From an uncultured Holophagaceae bacterium (lineage in GTDB: Bacteria; Acidobacteriota; Holophagae; Holophagales; Holophagaceae), in contig CAIZZF010000013.1 of the NCBI GenBank assembly GCA_903937385.1, forward strand, positions 1 to 64,000: 64,000 bases of DNA. The letters run 5' to 3'. How positions within the stretch are numbered: position 1 is the first letter of the stretch; every line of letters starts with the position of its first letter. Shown piece after piece: positions 50,484 through 58,772 of the stretch. Below the pieces are notes generated by a model. The model ran no database searches. It had not been told where the DNA came from and saw only the letters and a list, made by a program, of their open reading frames with translations. The position numbers and the translations under genes were made by a program.

Positions 50484-50826
50484 AGGACTCCTCGGGCAGG
50501 GCAATCCGCGAACCTGGAGGGAACCACAGCTGCCTCGATGGGACTATGGCACCTCTCCGTAAATTGGAAGAGACGAGTAGGTAGCCGATTTGTGTTTCTG
50601 CCGTGCAAGCGAATAGTGATCCGATCTCGGTGTCCCTTGAGAAGAATTTCCGAGTTGTTTCCGGCTCGGCAGAGCTGCAGTTTGCTAGAATAAGCATCAC
50701 GGTTCGTGGTCTCGCCATGAGTCGCTTTGATGAAACGCCCCGCATCCCCATTCAAGGCCCAGACGGTTGGCCATGAATGCTCGGATGGCGATCTTCAACG
50801 ACCGTTCTCCCAACCAAGGTGAACCG
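50484..50826. other. Intergenic region, no gene recognised
   Basis: About 340 bases between the divergent acyltransferase and the 138-residue hypothetical gene. It is less GC-rich than its surroundings, especially 50540-50720. In-frame starts for the plus gene at 50767-50773 lie within it. I see no RNA gene, repeat or motif of the Pho-box type here. Confidence 0.5.
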
Positions 50827-51243
50827 ATGATGGCTCTCGCTAACCCTCCCTTGCAGCTTCAGACCGGTCTGGCTGATTCAAAAGGAACCCTCGAGGCCTT
50901 GATCAAGGACCTCGAAGCGGGCGTTGGCCTTCTCGGTCATGCCACCCTATTCGTCGGAGAGACGCCCAGGCTGGACATCCAGCTCCAGCGGAAGGAGGGA
51001 GACGGTCCACTCCGCTGGGGTGTCAAGAGCCATGAAGACTGGGCCTTCAAGGCGACGCTGCTCCGCTTTGCCCGGGGGACAGAGCCCGTTCATCTGCTTG
51101 TCGACTCCGGGCGGGATGGCGCCGAAGGTATCCGGGTCTGGGTGGTGCGCCGCGGCATGGAGACCTTCTGGGCCTCACCCCTGTCCTCGGGGCAGGCACA
51201 TGACTTCAGGGGTCAGCACATGAGCGCCGCCGCCATTCGCTGA
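50827..51243 (+). CDS. Hypothetical protein
   Basis: The 138-residue protein has an N-terminal helical part (LADSKGTLEALIKDLEAGVGLLGHATLFVG) and a beta-rich C-terminal part (LDIQLQRKEGDGPLRWGV, EPVHLLVDSGRDGAEGIRVWVVRRG). I do not recognise a family. AAGGTG lies 5 bases before the ATG at 50827; upstream ATG codons (50773) are possible but have no site. It is a single gene convergent with phoB, separated by a terminator hairpin. No function can be inferred. Confidence 0.6.
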   Translation: MMALANPPLQLQTGLADSKGTLEALIKDLEAGVGLLGHATLFVGETPRLDIQLQRKEGDGPLRWGVKSHEDWAFKATLLRFARGTEPVHLLVDSGRDGAEGIRVWVVRRGMETFWASPLSSGQAHDFRGQHMSAAAIR

Positions 51244-51268
51244 ACCAGTGCACCAGAGTCCCTCACCG

Positions 51269-51297
51269 ACTCGCAATCGGCAACGCTGATTGCGAGT
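51269..51297. terminator. Terminator hairpin between hypothetical gene and phoB
   Basis: A 10-bp stem (ACTCGCAATC at 51269-51278 with GATTGCGAGT at 51288-51297) and a 9-base loop separates the plus-strand hypothetical gene from the 3' end of the pst-phoB operon. It probably ends both units. T-tracts are short on both sides. Confidence 0.65.
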
Positions 51298-51330
51298 GGA
51301 AGGAATGGCTGGAAGAGGGAAAACCCTCCT

Positions 51331-52032
51331 TCAGTCCGCCGGACCGCCCAGTCGGTAGCCGACCCCTACAACCGTCTCGACGAGCGCGGCAGCGCTGTCA
51401 CCCAGCTTGGCCCGGACTCGCCGCACGTGGGCGTCGATGGTGCGACTCTCGCCGAGGTATTCCAGTCCCCAGACCTGCTGGAGGATCTTGTCTCTCGTCA
51501 GCACGCGCTTGGGGTTCGCCAGGAAGTAGGCCAGGAGCTCGAACTCCCGGCGGGTCAGCTCGATGAGCTGGCCGTCCACCCGGGCGGTGTGCATGTCCAG
51601 GTCCACGGAGATGGGGCCATAGCTGAGGGTGGGGGCCTTCTCCCCGACATCAGTGGGAGAACTGCGCCGCAGGATGGCCCGCAGCCGGGCCGCCAGCTCC
51701 CGCGCCGAGAACGGCTTTGAGATGTAGTCATCAGCACCCAGCTCCAGCCCCAGGATGCGGTCGATCTCTTCGCTGCGGGCGGTCACCAGCAGCACGGGCA
51801 GGGCCTTGTAGGTGGGGTGGCTGCGGATGGCGCGCAGGACGTCGAGGCCATCCATGTCCGGCAGGCTGAGGTCCAGCAGGGCCGCGTCCAGCTTGGGGCC
51901 GGAGGCGTTCAGGGCCAGCAGGGCGTCCCGACCCGTGCCCACGGGCAGGGGACTGAAGCCCTCTCGCCGAAGGTGCTGTTCCAGCCCCAGGCGGATCTCA
52001 GTGTCGTCTTCGAGCAGGAGGATGCGGGGCAT
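51331..52032 (-). CDS. phoB: PhoB-type response regulator
   Basis: The 233-residue regulator has a receiver (phospho-acceptor Asp54 in LLDLSLPDMDG, Lys106 in ISKPF) and an OmpR/PhoB winged-helix DNA-binding domain (LTRREFELLAYFLANPKRVLTRDKILQQVWGLEY, RTIDAHVRRVRAKLG, VGVGYRL). It closes the pst-phoU operon, 9 bases after phoU, which supports the PhoB call over other OmpR-type regulators. PhoB binds direct repeats with an 11-base period; sites of this layout occur upstream of pstS, the pit/phoR pair and the acid phosphatase. The cognate kinase is probably the PhoR-like protein at 38776-40125. Confidence 0.9.
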   Translation of the reverse strand: MPRILLLEDDTEIRLGLEQHLRREGFSPLPVGTGRDALLALNASGPKLDAALLDLSLPDMDGLDVLRAIRSHPTYKALPVLLVTARSEEIDRILGLELGADDYISKPFSARELAARLRAILRRSSPTDVGEKAPTLSYGPISVDLDMHTARVDGQLIELTRREFELLAYFLANPKRVLTRDKILQQVWGLEYLGESRTIDAHVRRVRAKLGDSAAALVETVVGVGYRLGGPAD

Positions 52033-52041
52033 GGGTCCCTT

Positions 52042-52719
52042 CTACTCCGAGTCTAACGGAGCGGAGGGATTCTGGAGGTAGGTGTGCTTGGCATTGCGTC
52101 CCTCCAGGATGAAGAGCACCTCCTCGGCGATGTTGGTGGCCTCGTCGGCGATGCGCTCCCAGTTCTTGATGACCAGGATCAGGTGGCTGGCCCGCTCGAT
52201 GCAGAGCGGGTCGGCCAGCATCAGCTGCAGCAGCTTCCGGTAGATGGAGCCGTACAACTCGTCCACGGAGTCGTCGGCCTGGATGACGGAACGGGCCAGG
52301 CCCGCGTCGCTGCCGATGAAGGAATCCACGGCCCAGCGGACCATGGCGCGGGTCTCCTGGGCGAGCCGCTCCAGCTGGCCTGCGGGCAGGATGGTCGGGT
52401 GGACGTAGGTGGCCCGGCGGGCGATGTTGCAGCAGTGGTCGCCGATGCGCTCCAGCTCGGGCACGATCTTGAGGCTGGAGGCGATGAGGCGGAGGTCCCT
52501 GGCCGCCGGGGAGCGGAGGGCCAGCAGGTCCACACACAGGCGGTCCAGGCGCAGCTCCCACTCGTCCAGGGTGCGGTCCATGGCCTGGACCTGCTCCACC
52601 TTGGCGGCGGAACGCTCGGCCAGGGCCTGGCTGGTCAGGTCGATCATCTCCTCGGCAATGCCAGCCATGGTCAGGATGCCATCCCGAAGCTCTTTCAGTT
52701 CCTGGTCGAAATGTCGCAT
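52042..52719 (-). CDS. phoU: Phosphate transport system regulator PhoU
   Basis: The 225-residue all-helical protein shows the two three-helix repeats of PhoU: FDQELKELRDGILTMAGIAEEM and its partner near residue 120, with metal-binding E/DxxxD motifs (ERIGDHCCNIAR and ERIADEATNIAE). PhoU links Pst activity to the PhoR kinase and keeps Pho genes off in excess phosphate. The start overlaps the pstB stop by one base (TGATG). Length is normal for the family. Confidence 0.95.
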   Translation of the reverse strand: MRHFDQELKELRDGILTMAGIAEEMIDLTSQALAERSAAKVEQVQAMDRTLDEWELRLDRLCVDLLALRSPAARDLRLIASSLKIVPELERIGDHCCNIARRATYVHPTILPAGQLERLAQETRAMVRWAVDSFIGSDAGLARSVIQADDSVDELYGSIYRKLLQLMLADPLCIERASHLILVIKNWERIADEATNIAEEVLFILEGRNAKHTYLQNPSAPLDSE

Positions 52720-53627
52720 CAGCCAAACCTTCCCGTGAGGTAGTCCTCGGTCATCCGCTGCTCCGGCGTGGTGAAGAGCTTTTCGGTGAAGCCGGTCTCG
52801 ATGAGCTTACCCATCCAGAAGAAGGCTGTGTGATCGCTCACCCGGGCCGCCTGCTGCATGTTGTGGGTGACGATGACGATGGTGAACTCCTGCTTGAGCT
52901 CGAGAATCAGCTCCTCGATCCGGGCCGTGGCGATGGGATCCAGGGCCGAGCAGGGCTCGTCCATGAGGATGACCTCGGGCCGCACCGCCAAGGCCCGGGC
53001 AATGCACAGGCGCTGCTGCTGCCCGCCAGACAGGCCCTGGGCCGAGTCCTTGAGGCGGTCCTTCACCTCGTCCCAGAGGCCCGCGCCCTTGAGGCTCCGC
53101 TCCACGGCATCGCCCAGCACATGGACGTCTTTCTCACCCTGGATGCGCAGGCCATAGGCCACGTTCTCGAAGATGGACTTGGGGAAGGGGTTCGACTTCT
53201 GGAAGACCATGCCCGCCCGCTTCCGGAGGGCGATCACATCGGTGCCAGGGGCGTAGAGATCGGTCCCGCCGAGGAGCACCTTCCCCTCCACCCGCACGTC
53301 GTCGATGAGGTCGTTCATGCGGTTCAGGCAGCGGAGCAGGGTGCTCTTGCCGCAGCCCGAGGGGCCGATGAAGGCCATGACCGAGTTCTTGGCCACCTTG
53401 AGGTTGATGTCCACCAGGGCCTGTTTCTGGCCGTAGAACAGGTTGAGCCCTTCCACCTCGAGCATGGTGGGCGCCGAGAGCACAGAGGGATCCGTGAGCG
53501 GCAGGTCCGCCTTGCGCGGAGGCCCTGGCCGAACGGCGAGAGGGACGTAGGCTGAGGGCACCTGCACCGGCTCGGCCACGGGGCGCGGATCATCAATTTC
53601 CATGTCAAGGACTCCAGTGGATGGCAT
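52719..53627 (-). CDS. pstB: Phosphate ABC transporter ATP-binding protein PstB
   Basis: The 302-residue ATPase has Walker [10 protein letters not shown] (88-96), the signature [15 protein letters not shown] (from 199) and Walker [14 protein letters not shown] (from 218), and the PstB-typical [19 protein letters not shown]. It powers high-affinity phosphate import. The first 55 residues before the ABC core are a Pro-rich extension not seen in most PstB proteins. The start at 53627 overlaps the pstA stop by one base; an alternative ATG at 53603 also has a ribosome site and would shorten the extension by 8 residues. Confidence 0.95.
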   Translation of the reverse strand: MPSTGVLDMEIDDPRPVAEPVQVPSAYVPLAVRPGPPRKADLPLTDPSVLSAPTMLEVEGLNLFYGQKQALVDINLKVAKNSVMAFIGPSGCGKSTLLRCLNRMNDLIDDVRVEGKVLLGGTDLYAPGTDVIALRKRAGMVFQKSNPFPKSIFENVAYGLRIQGEKDVHVLGDAVERSLKGAGLWDEVKDRLKDSAQGLSGGQQQRLCIARALAVRPEVILMDEPCSALDPIATARIEELILELKQEFTIVIVTHNMQQAARVSDHTAFFWMGKLIETGFTEKLFTTPEQRMTEDYLTGRFG

Positions 53628-55225
53628 CAGAAAGTACTCCCTCCCAGGCGGGCCCGCAGTTTCCGGCGGAGGTTCAGCGCGAAGATGTTGAGGATCACGA
53701 CCACGGCCAGGAGCAGGAGGCTGGCCATGAAGACCATGGGCTTGGCCGCCTCGGAGTTAGGGCTCTGGAAGCCGACGTCGTAGATGTGGAAGCCGAGGTG
53801 CATGAACTTGCGGTCCAGGTGGAAGAAGGGGAACGTCCCATCCAGGGGCATGGAGGGAGCCAGCTTCACCACGCCCGTGAGCATGAGGGGAGCCACCTCG
53901 CCGGCGCCCCGGGCAATGGCCAGGATCAACCCGGTGAGGATTCCCGGTGTGGCGGCGGGGAGGACCACATTCCACAGGGTCTGCCACTTGGTGGCCCCCA
54001 TGGCCAGGCTGGCCTCCCGCTGGGAGCGGGCCACCGACCCGAGCGCCTCTTCGGTGGCCACGACCACCACCGGGACCGTGAGCAGGGCCAGGGTAAGCGA
54101 GGCCCAGAGGATCCCGCCGGTGCCGTAGGTCGGTGTCGGCAGGCTCTCCGCGAAGAACATCCGGTCGATGCTGCCGCCGAGGGTGTAGACGAAGAAGCCC
54201 AGGCCGAACACGCCGAAGACGATGGAGGGCACGCCCGCGAGGTTGTTCACGGCCACCCGCACGGCCCGGACGAGCCAGCCCTGGCGGGCATATTCCCGCA
54301 GGTAGAGGGCGGTGACGACGCCCAGGGGCACCACCATGACGGACATGACCAGGACCATCATCACGGTGCCGAAGATGGCCGGGAAGATGCCGCCTTCGGT
54401 GTTGGATTCCCGGGGATCCCCCGCGACGAACTCCCAGAGCCGGGCCAGGTAGACTCCCAGCCGACCGGGGGTGCTCAGGGTGTTGGCGGGCACGATGCGG
54501 ACCACCGACGCCAGGGGCCACTCCTTCTTCTGGCCATCGACCGTCTCCAGGCCCAGCACCCAGGCCTTGGTGTCGGTCCGGGTCTGCTCCAGAGAGGTCT
54601 GAAGCGCATCGTAGGTGCTCTGGAGACCCGCGACCTCCGCGTCAAGCTTGGCCAGGCGGCCCGCTTCGCCGCGCAGCTCGAGGCCCTTGCGGGTCACCCG
54701 GAGCTTCTCGATGCGGCGGTTGAGCTCGCCCACCTTGCCGACCTCGATGCTGTGGAGCTGGTCCAGCAGGCGCCGGCTCTCGGGAAGGCGGGCCTGGGCT
54801 TCGGCCAGGGCCCGGTCCCCTTCGGCGACCACCGCGCCCAGGTGGCTGATGGAGGCGATGCGGCCCAGGAAGGGGCCGTATTCCGAGCGCTCCAGGAGCA
54901 CGGCCTCACGGGGCTGGGTCGGGGAGCTCATGCCGGCGGCAGGGACCCAGCGGAAGTCCTGGCCGTAGATGTCGCGGTTCCCCACCCGGAACTGGACCTT
55001 CGCAGATTCCTCCCCGCGGGCGGGCTCACGGTCTGTGATCTCGCCCAGCACCACGCCCTCGCTGGTCTGCACCTGCAGCAGAGGACCGGGCCAGAAGAAG
55101 CCCAGGCCGCGGGCGGCGATGTAGCCCACCAGGCTGATGATCATGGCCAGGGAGAAGGCCAGGGTGGCTCCGGAGAACCACACGAAGCCGCTGCCCCGAC
55201 GGAGGTGTTCAGCCAGACGCGTCAT
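53627..55225 (-). CDS. pstA: Phosphate ABC transporter permease PstA (long form)
   Basis: The 532-residue permease has a first membrane helix (about 18-38), then a large inserted soluble domain of about 220 residues containing a coiled coil (about 135-215: [37 protein letters not shown]). Five or six permease helices follow from about 280, with the EAA-type loop [19 protein letters not shown] near 405. Short PstA proteins are near 280-300 residues; long forms of similar size are known in some gamma-proteobacteria. It pairs with the long PstC. The start overlaps the pstC stop (TGATG). Confidence 0.93.
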   Translation of the reverse strand: MTRLAEHLRRGSGFVWFSGATLAFSLAMIISLVGYIAARGLGFFWPGPLLQVQTSEGVVLGEITDREPARGEESAKVQFRVGNRDIYGQDFRWVPAAGMSSPTQPREAVLLERSEYGPFLGRIASISHLGAVVAEGDRALAEAQARLPESRRLLDQLHSIEVGKVGELNRRIEKLRVTRKGLELRGEAGRLAKLDAEVAGLQSTYDALQTSLEQTRTDTKAWVLGLETVDGQKKEWPLASVVRIVPANTLSTPGRLGVYLARLWEFVAGDPRESNTEGGIFPAIFGTVMMVLVMSVMVVPLGVVTALYLREYARQGWLVRAVRVAVNNLAGVPSIVFGVFGLGFFVYTLGGSIDRMFFAESLPTPTYGTGGILWASLTLALLTVPVVVVATEEALGSVARSQREASLAMGATKWQTLWNVVLPAATPGILTGLILAIARGAGEVAPLMLTGVVKLAPSMPLDGTFPFFHLDRKFMHLGFHIYDVGFQSPNSEAAKPMVFMASLLLLAVVVILNIFALNLRRKLRARLGGSTF

Positions 55226-57396
55226 CAGATGGACTCATAGCGGCGGCGCAGGTGCTGGCGGACCAGCTCGGCGACGGTGTTGAGGACGAAGGTGAAAAGG
55301 AACAGGAGGAAGGCCGCCAGGAACAGCACCCGGTAGAGGGTGCCGTGCAGGGGCGCCTCGGGGATCTCCACAGCGATGTTGGCGCTGAGGGTGCGCATGC
55401 CGTTGAAGGGACCCCAGTCCATGACCGGCGTGTTCCCCGTGGCCATGAGCACGATCATGGTCTCGCCGATGGCCCGGCCCAGGCCCACCATGGTGGCCGA
55501 GAAGATGCCGGGGCTGGCCGTGGGCAGCACCACCCGCCAGGCGGTCTGCCAGGGGCTGGCGCCGCAGGCGAGGCTGGCCGAGGTGAGGGAGCGGGGCACG
55601 CTCGAGAGCGCATCCTCGCTGATGGTGAAGATGATGGGGATGACCGCGAAGCCCATGGCGAAACCCACCACCAGGCTGTTGCGCTGGTCATAGGTGACCC
55701 CCAGCGCCGACTGCAGCCAGGTCCGGTAGCTGCCACTCATGAGGCCGTGCTCCACCCAGGGGCCGACCAGGACCGCGAGGCCGACGGCCAGGAGCAGCAC
55801 TGGGGCGATCCAGAGGGCCTCCTGACCGGTTCCGAAGCGATTCCGGAAGGGCTGGGAGAGGCGGCTCCAGAAGGGGGCGGCGATCAGGACCGCCAGCAGC
55901 ACGCAGAAGGGATAGACCAGGACCTCCACGGCGCTGCGCTCCAGGAGCGGCGCCATCACGAGGCCCGCCAGGAAGCCGAGGACCACGGAGGGCAGGGCGG
56001 CCATGATCTCGACGGCGGGCTTGATGACATTCCGGAAGCGGGGAGCCGCGAACTGGGAGGTGTAGAGCGCCCCGAGCACGGCCATGGGGAAGGCGAAGAG
56101 CATGGCGTAGAGGGTGCCCTTGAGGGTGCCGAAGACCAGCGGCACCAGGCTGAACTTGGGCTCGAAGTCATCGGTGCCGCCCGTGCTCTGCCACACGTAT
56201 TCAGGCTTCCCGTAGCCTTCGAAGTGGGTCTTGCCCCAGAGGACGCCCATGCTGACTTCGGGGTGGGGGGCGTCCAGGGTCCACAGCTGCAGGGCGCCGC
56301 TGTCGGTCCGGGCGTGGAGGATCAGGTCCCCCCGGGGGGCCATGGCCGCGAGACCTGTCCCGCTGACGGGCACCGCCAGCAGCCGGCGCTCGGTGGTGAG
56401 GTGATCGACCACGGCCTCGGTTGGCGTCCAGGCCAGGAAGCGCTTGTCGCGCAGGCTGGCCTGGAACCCCAGGACCGGGCCCGACAGGCGGGGGAACTGG
56501 TGGAAGGGCTGGAGCTGGAAGTCTTCGCCCAGCCGGGCCCGCTGGTAGGCCACCAGCCCGCCCCGGCTGCCGCCCACCAGGATGCTGGACTGGCCGAGGG
56601 CGTAGCCCAGGGCCGTGATGGGCTCACCGAAGATCGCGGAAGCGATGACCGTGCCGGAATCCGGCTCCAGGATCAGCAGCCGACCCTCTCGGGTGCCCAC
56701 CGCCAGGGAGGCGCCATCGGCACTCCACACCGCGGCGGTGGCTTCCAGGCCCGCCTCGAGGGGAATGGTCTTCCAGGTGGCAGGCGCTTCGCCTGCCAGA
56801 TCCGCTTCCAGCCAGCCCAGGCCGGAACCGAGCTGGGCGGCGATCAGCAGCTGGGGGGCCGCGCCCAGGCCGCCGCCCTCCTTCAGCCGGAAGGCCAGGA
56901 TCCGAGTGGGGGCGGGGCTCGACAGGAAGCCGCCCTGCCACTGGGGGTTCAGCTCCCAGTGCGAGGGATCGTTCTCTCCCGCAGGCTTCGTCCAGGTGAG
57001 TCGGGCCAGGAACAGGCGGCCGTCCGAACCGGTCACCAGGGACTCGCCCCGGGTGTTCGGGGCGGTGACTTCCCGCCAGGGCAGGGCGGGTCCGCCGCCG
57101 GGCGCGGGCAGGGCGGTGCCTTCCGGCAGCCGCAGGGCCTTCAGGCCCGTCTCGCGGGAGAGTGTGACCGCGGCCTTTCCAGACTCATCCAGCCAGACAC
57201 CGCTGGCGGGAGCGCTCTGGAGGGTGCCGGCCTGGGTAACCCGGGGCGGCAGGAAGAGGGGCGCGGCCTCTTTCAGGATGAAGAGCAGCATGGCCAGCAC
57301 GGCCCCGATAATCAGGAGACCCCCGCCGGAGATGGCGAAGGTCATGAAGCGATCCACGCGCTTGGCGCGGGCCTGGATACCTGGATTGCTGGCCAT
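55225..57396 (-). CDS. pstC: Phosphate ABC transporter permease PstC (long form)
   Basis: The 723-residue permease has one helix near 22-42 (GGGLLIIGAVLAMLLFIL), an inserted extracytoplasmic beta-rich domain of about 330 residues with propeller-like repeats (AAVWSADGASLAVGTREGRLLILEPDSG, LAAMAPRGDLILHARTDSGALQLW), then the permease core from about 400 with the EAA loop SVPRSLTSASLACGASPWQTA. Typical short PstC is near 300-320 residues. The insert may modulate PstS docking. The start at 57396 is preferred over 57435 because the latter adds a Pro/Trp-rich head outside the first helix. Confidence 0.93.
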   Translation of the reverse strand: MASNPGIQARAKRVDRFMTFAISGGGLLIIGAVLAMLLFILKEAAPLFLPPRVTQAGTLQSAPASGVWLDESGKAAVTLSRETGLKALRLPEGTALPAPGGGPALPWREVTAPNTRGESLVTGSDGRLFLARLTWTKPAGENDPSHWELNPQWQGGFLSSPAPTRILAFRLKEGGGLGAAPQLLIAAQLGSGLGWLEADLAGEAPATWKTIPLEAGLEATAAVWSADGASLAVGTREGRLLILEPDSGTVIASAIFGEPITALGYALGQSSILVGGSRGGLVAYQRARLGEDFQLQPFHQFPRLSGPVLGFQASLRDKRFLAWTPTEAVVDHLTTERRLLAVPVSGTGLAAMAPRGDLILHARTDSGALQLWTLDAPHPEVSMGVLWGKTHFEGYGKPEYVWQSTGGTDDFEPKFSLVPLVFGTLKGTLYAMLFAFPMAVLGALYTSQFAAPRFRNVIKPAVEIMAALPSVVLGFLAGLVMAPLLERSAVEVLVYPFCVLLAVLIAAPFWSRLSQPFRNRFGTGQEALWIAPVLLLAVGLAVLVGPWVEHGLMSGSYRTWLQSALGVTYDQRNSLVVGFAMGFAVIPIIFTISEDALSSVPRSLTSASLACGASPWQTAWRVVLPTASPGIFSATMVGLGRAIGETMIVLMATGNTPVMDWGPFNGMRTLSANIAVEIPEAPLHGTLYRVLFLAAFLLFLFTFVLNTVAELVRQHLRRRYESI

Positions 57397-57462
57397 GGGA
57401 TCTCGTGGGGAGAACCAGGCGGAGGGGGCGGGCAACCCGATCCCTCCGCCGGAGGTTGACGA

Positions 57463-58440
57463 CTACTTAAGCTTAGAGTTCTCTTCGCCTTCCATCTTCG
57501 CGGTCAGGGGCAGGAACCCGTCCTTGACCACGATCTCCTGGCCTTCCTTGCTCAATACGAACTTAAGGAACTCGCGGGTCAGCGGATCGACGGGCTTCTT
57601 GGGGTCCTTGTTGATGTAGACATACAGGAAGCGGGAGAGGGGATACTTGCCGCTCAGGGCGTTCTCGTAGGTGGCTGGGAAGGCGGCGCCGCCGTTCTTC
57701 TTCTCGTCGGACAGGGGCACGGCCCGGACGCCGGAGGTGGCGTAGCCGATGCCGCTGTAGCCGATGGCGAAGCGGTCGGAGCCTACGCTCTGGACCACAG
57801 AGGAGGAACCAGGCTGTTCCTTGACGGTGTCCTTGTAGTCCCCCTTGAAGAGGGCGTGCTCCTTGAAGTAGCCGTAGGTGCCGCTGGCGCTGTTGCGGCC
57901 GTAGAGGCTCAGGGTGCGGTTCGCGGCCTCGCCGGTCAGTCCCAGCTCACCCCAGGTCTTGAGGTCCTTGGCAGAGCCACCCTTCCGGGTCTTGGAGAAC
58001 ATGGCGTCCACCTGCTGAAGGCTCAGGGCCTTGATGGGGTTGTTCTTGTGCACGAAGACCGCCAGGGTGTCGATGGCCACGGCCACCTTGGTGGGCTTGT
58101 AGCCGTATTTCTTCTCGAACTTGTCCATCTCCTCGGCCTTCATCTCCCGGCTCATGGGGCCCAGCTGGCTGGTGCCTTCGATGAGCGCCGGGGGGGCGGT
58201 GGTAGAGCCCTTGCCTTCAACCTGAATCTTCACGTTGGGGTATTTCTTGCCGAACCCTTCCACCCAGTAGGCCATGAGGTTGTTCAGGGTGTCGGAGCCG
58301 ATGGAGTTGAGGTTCCCGCTGACGCCAGAGACCTTCTTGTAGGTGCTCAGCTTGCTGTCCACCTTGACGGTCTGGGCCTGAGCGATGGCTGAGAGCAGCA
58401 GCCCCGCGACGAGGGTCTGGGCCAGAGTTCGGATCTTCAT
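57463..58440 (-). CDS. pstS: Phosphate-binding protein PstS
   Basis: The 325-residue periplasmic protein has a signal peptide ([23 protein letters not shown]), then [44 protein letters not shown], and [14 protein letters not shown], which supply the phosphate-binding Ser/Thr/Asp/Arg residues of the PstS family. AGGAGG lies 6 bases before the ATG. It is the first gene of the pstSCAB-phoU-phoB operon, with a candidate Pho box 58 bases upstream. High-affinity phosphate import with the other Pst proteins is its expected role. Confidence 0.96.
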   Translation of the reverse strand: MKIRTLAQTLVAGLLLSAIAQAQTVKVDSKLSTYKKVSGVSGNLNSIGSDTLNNLMAYWVEGFGKKYPNVKIQVEGKGSTTAPPALIEGTSQLGPMSREMKAEEMDKFEKKYGYKPTKVAVAIDTLAVFVHKNNPIKALSLQQVDAMFSKTRKGGSAKDLKTWGELGLTGEAANRTLSLYGRNSASGTYGYFKEHALFKGDYKDTVKEQPGSSSVVQSVGSDRFAIGYSGIGYATSGVRAVPLSDEKKNGGAAFPATYENALSGKYPLSRFLYVYINKDPKKPVDPLTREFLKFVLSKEGQEIVVKDGFLPLTAKMEGEENSKLK

Positions 58441-58498
58441 GGATTCCTCCTGTGTAGATCCCAGCCTGAGCAGGCCAGGTAAAGGGGGGTACTCAGGC

Positions 58499-58516
58499 GT
58501 GTTACATCGGTGTAAC
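58499..58516 (-). promoter_or_regulatory. Candidate Pho box of the pst operon
   Basis: In the sense of pstS the site reads GTTACAC-CGAT-GTAACAC: two 7-base repeats 4 bases apart, 11-base period, ending 58 bases before the ATG. It also includes the palindrome GTTAC-N6-GTAAC. The 7-4-7 layout is that of Pho boxes bound by PhoB in other bacteria, although the half-site differs from the E. coli CTGTCAT. Binding is inferred from position and layout. Confidence 0.6.
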
Positions 58517-58537
58517 TTCACCCCCGGCCGATCCTGC

Positions 58538-58566
58538 TTGCCCTCAGGAAAATAAGTGGGTTTAAT
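58538..58566 (+). promoter_or_regulatory. Candidate sigma-70-type promoter of the RNase E/G gene
   Basis: TTGCCC (58538-58543) and TTTAAT (58561-58566) are spaced by 17 bases, matching 4 of 6 and 5 of 6 consensus positions, in a short A/T-rich stretch of the long region before the RNase gene. It would give a leader of about 200 bases. Confidence 0.5.
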
Positions 58567-58772
58567 GTTTATAGATCCCGCGTGCCGTTCGTGGCGCAGC
58601 CCAGGTACGGGGGTCGCGACCATCCCGCTTTTTCTCCCCCGGGTGGCCGAAGTCAGGGCAGGGCCCCCTTCGGTTTCCCGATTCACCCATCCCAACCCCA
58701 TCAATCCCCAGGGCCGCTGAGCCTGCCGGGCGTAAGCCGCAGCGAAGCCCCTGGGCCCCGAGAGGAGGCCCT

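Noticed and set aside
53621-57459. Long plus-strand open frames opposite pstA and pstC
   Set aside because: Shadows of well-recognised permeases; translated sequence is His/Gly/Gln-rich and matches no family.
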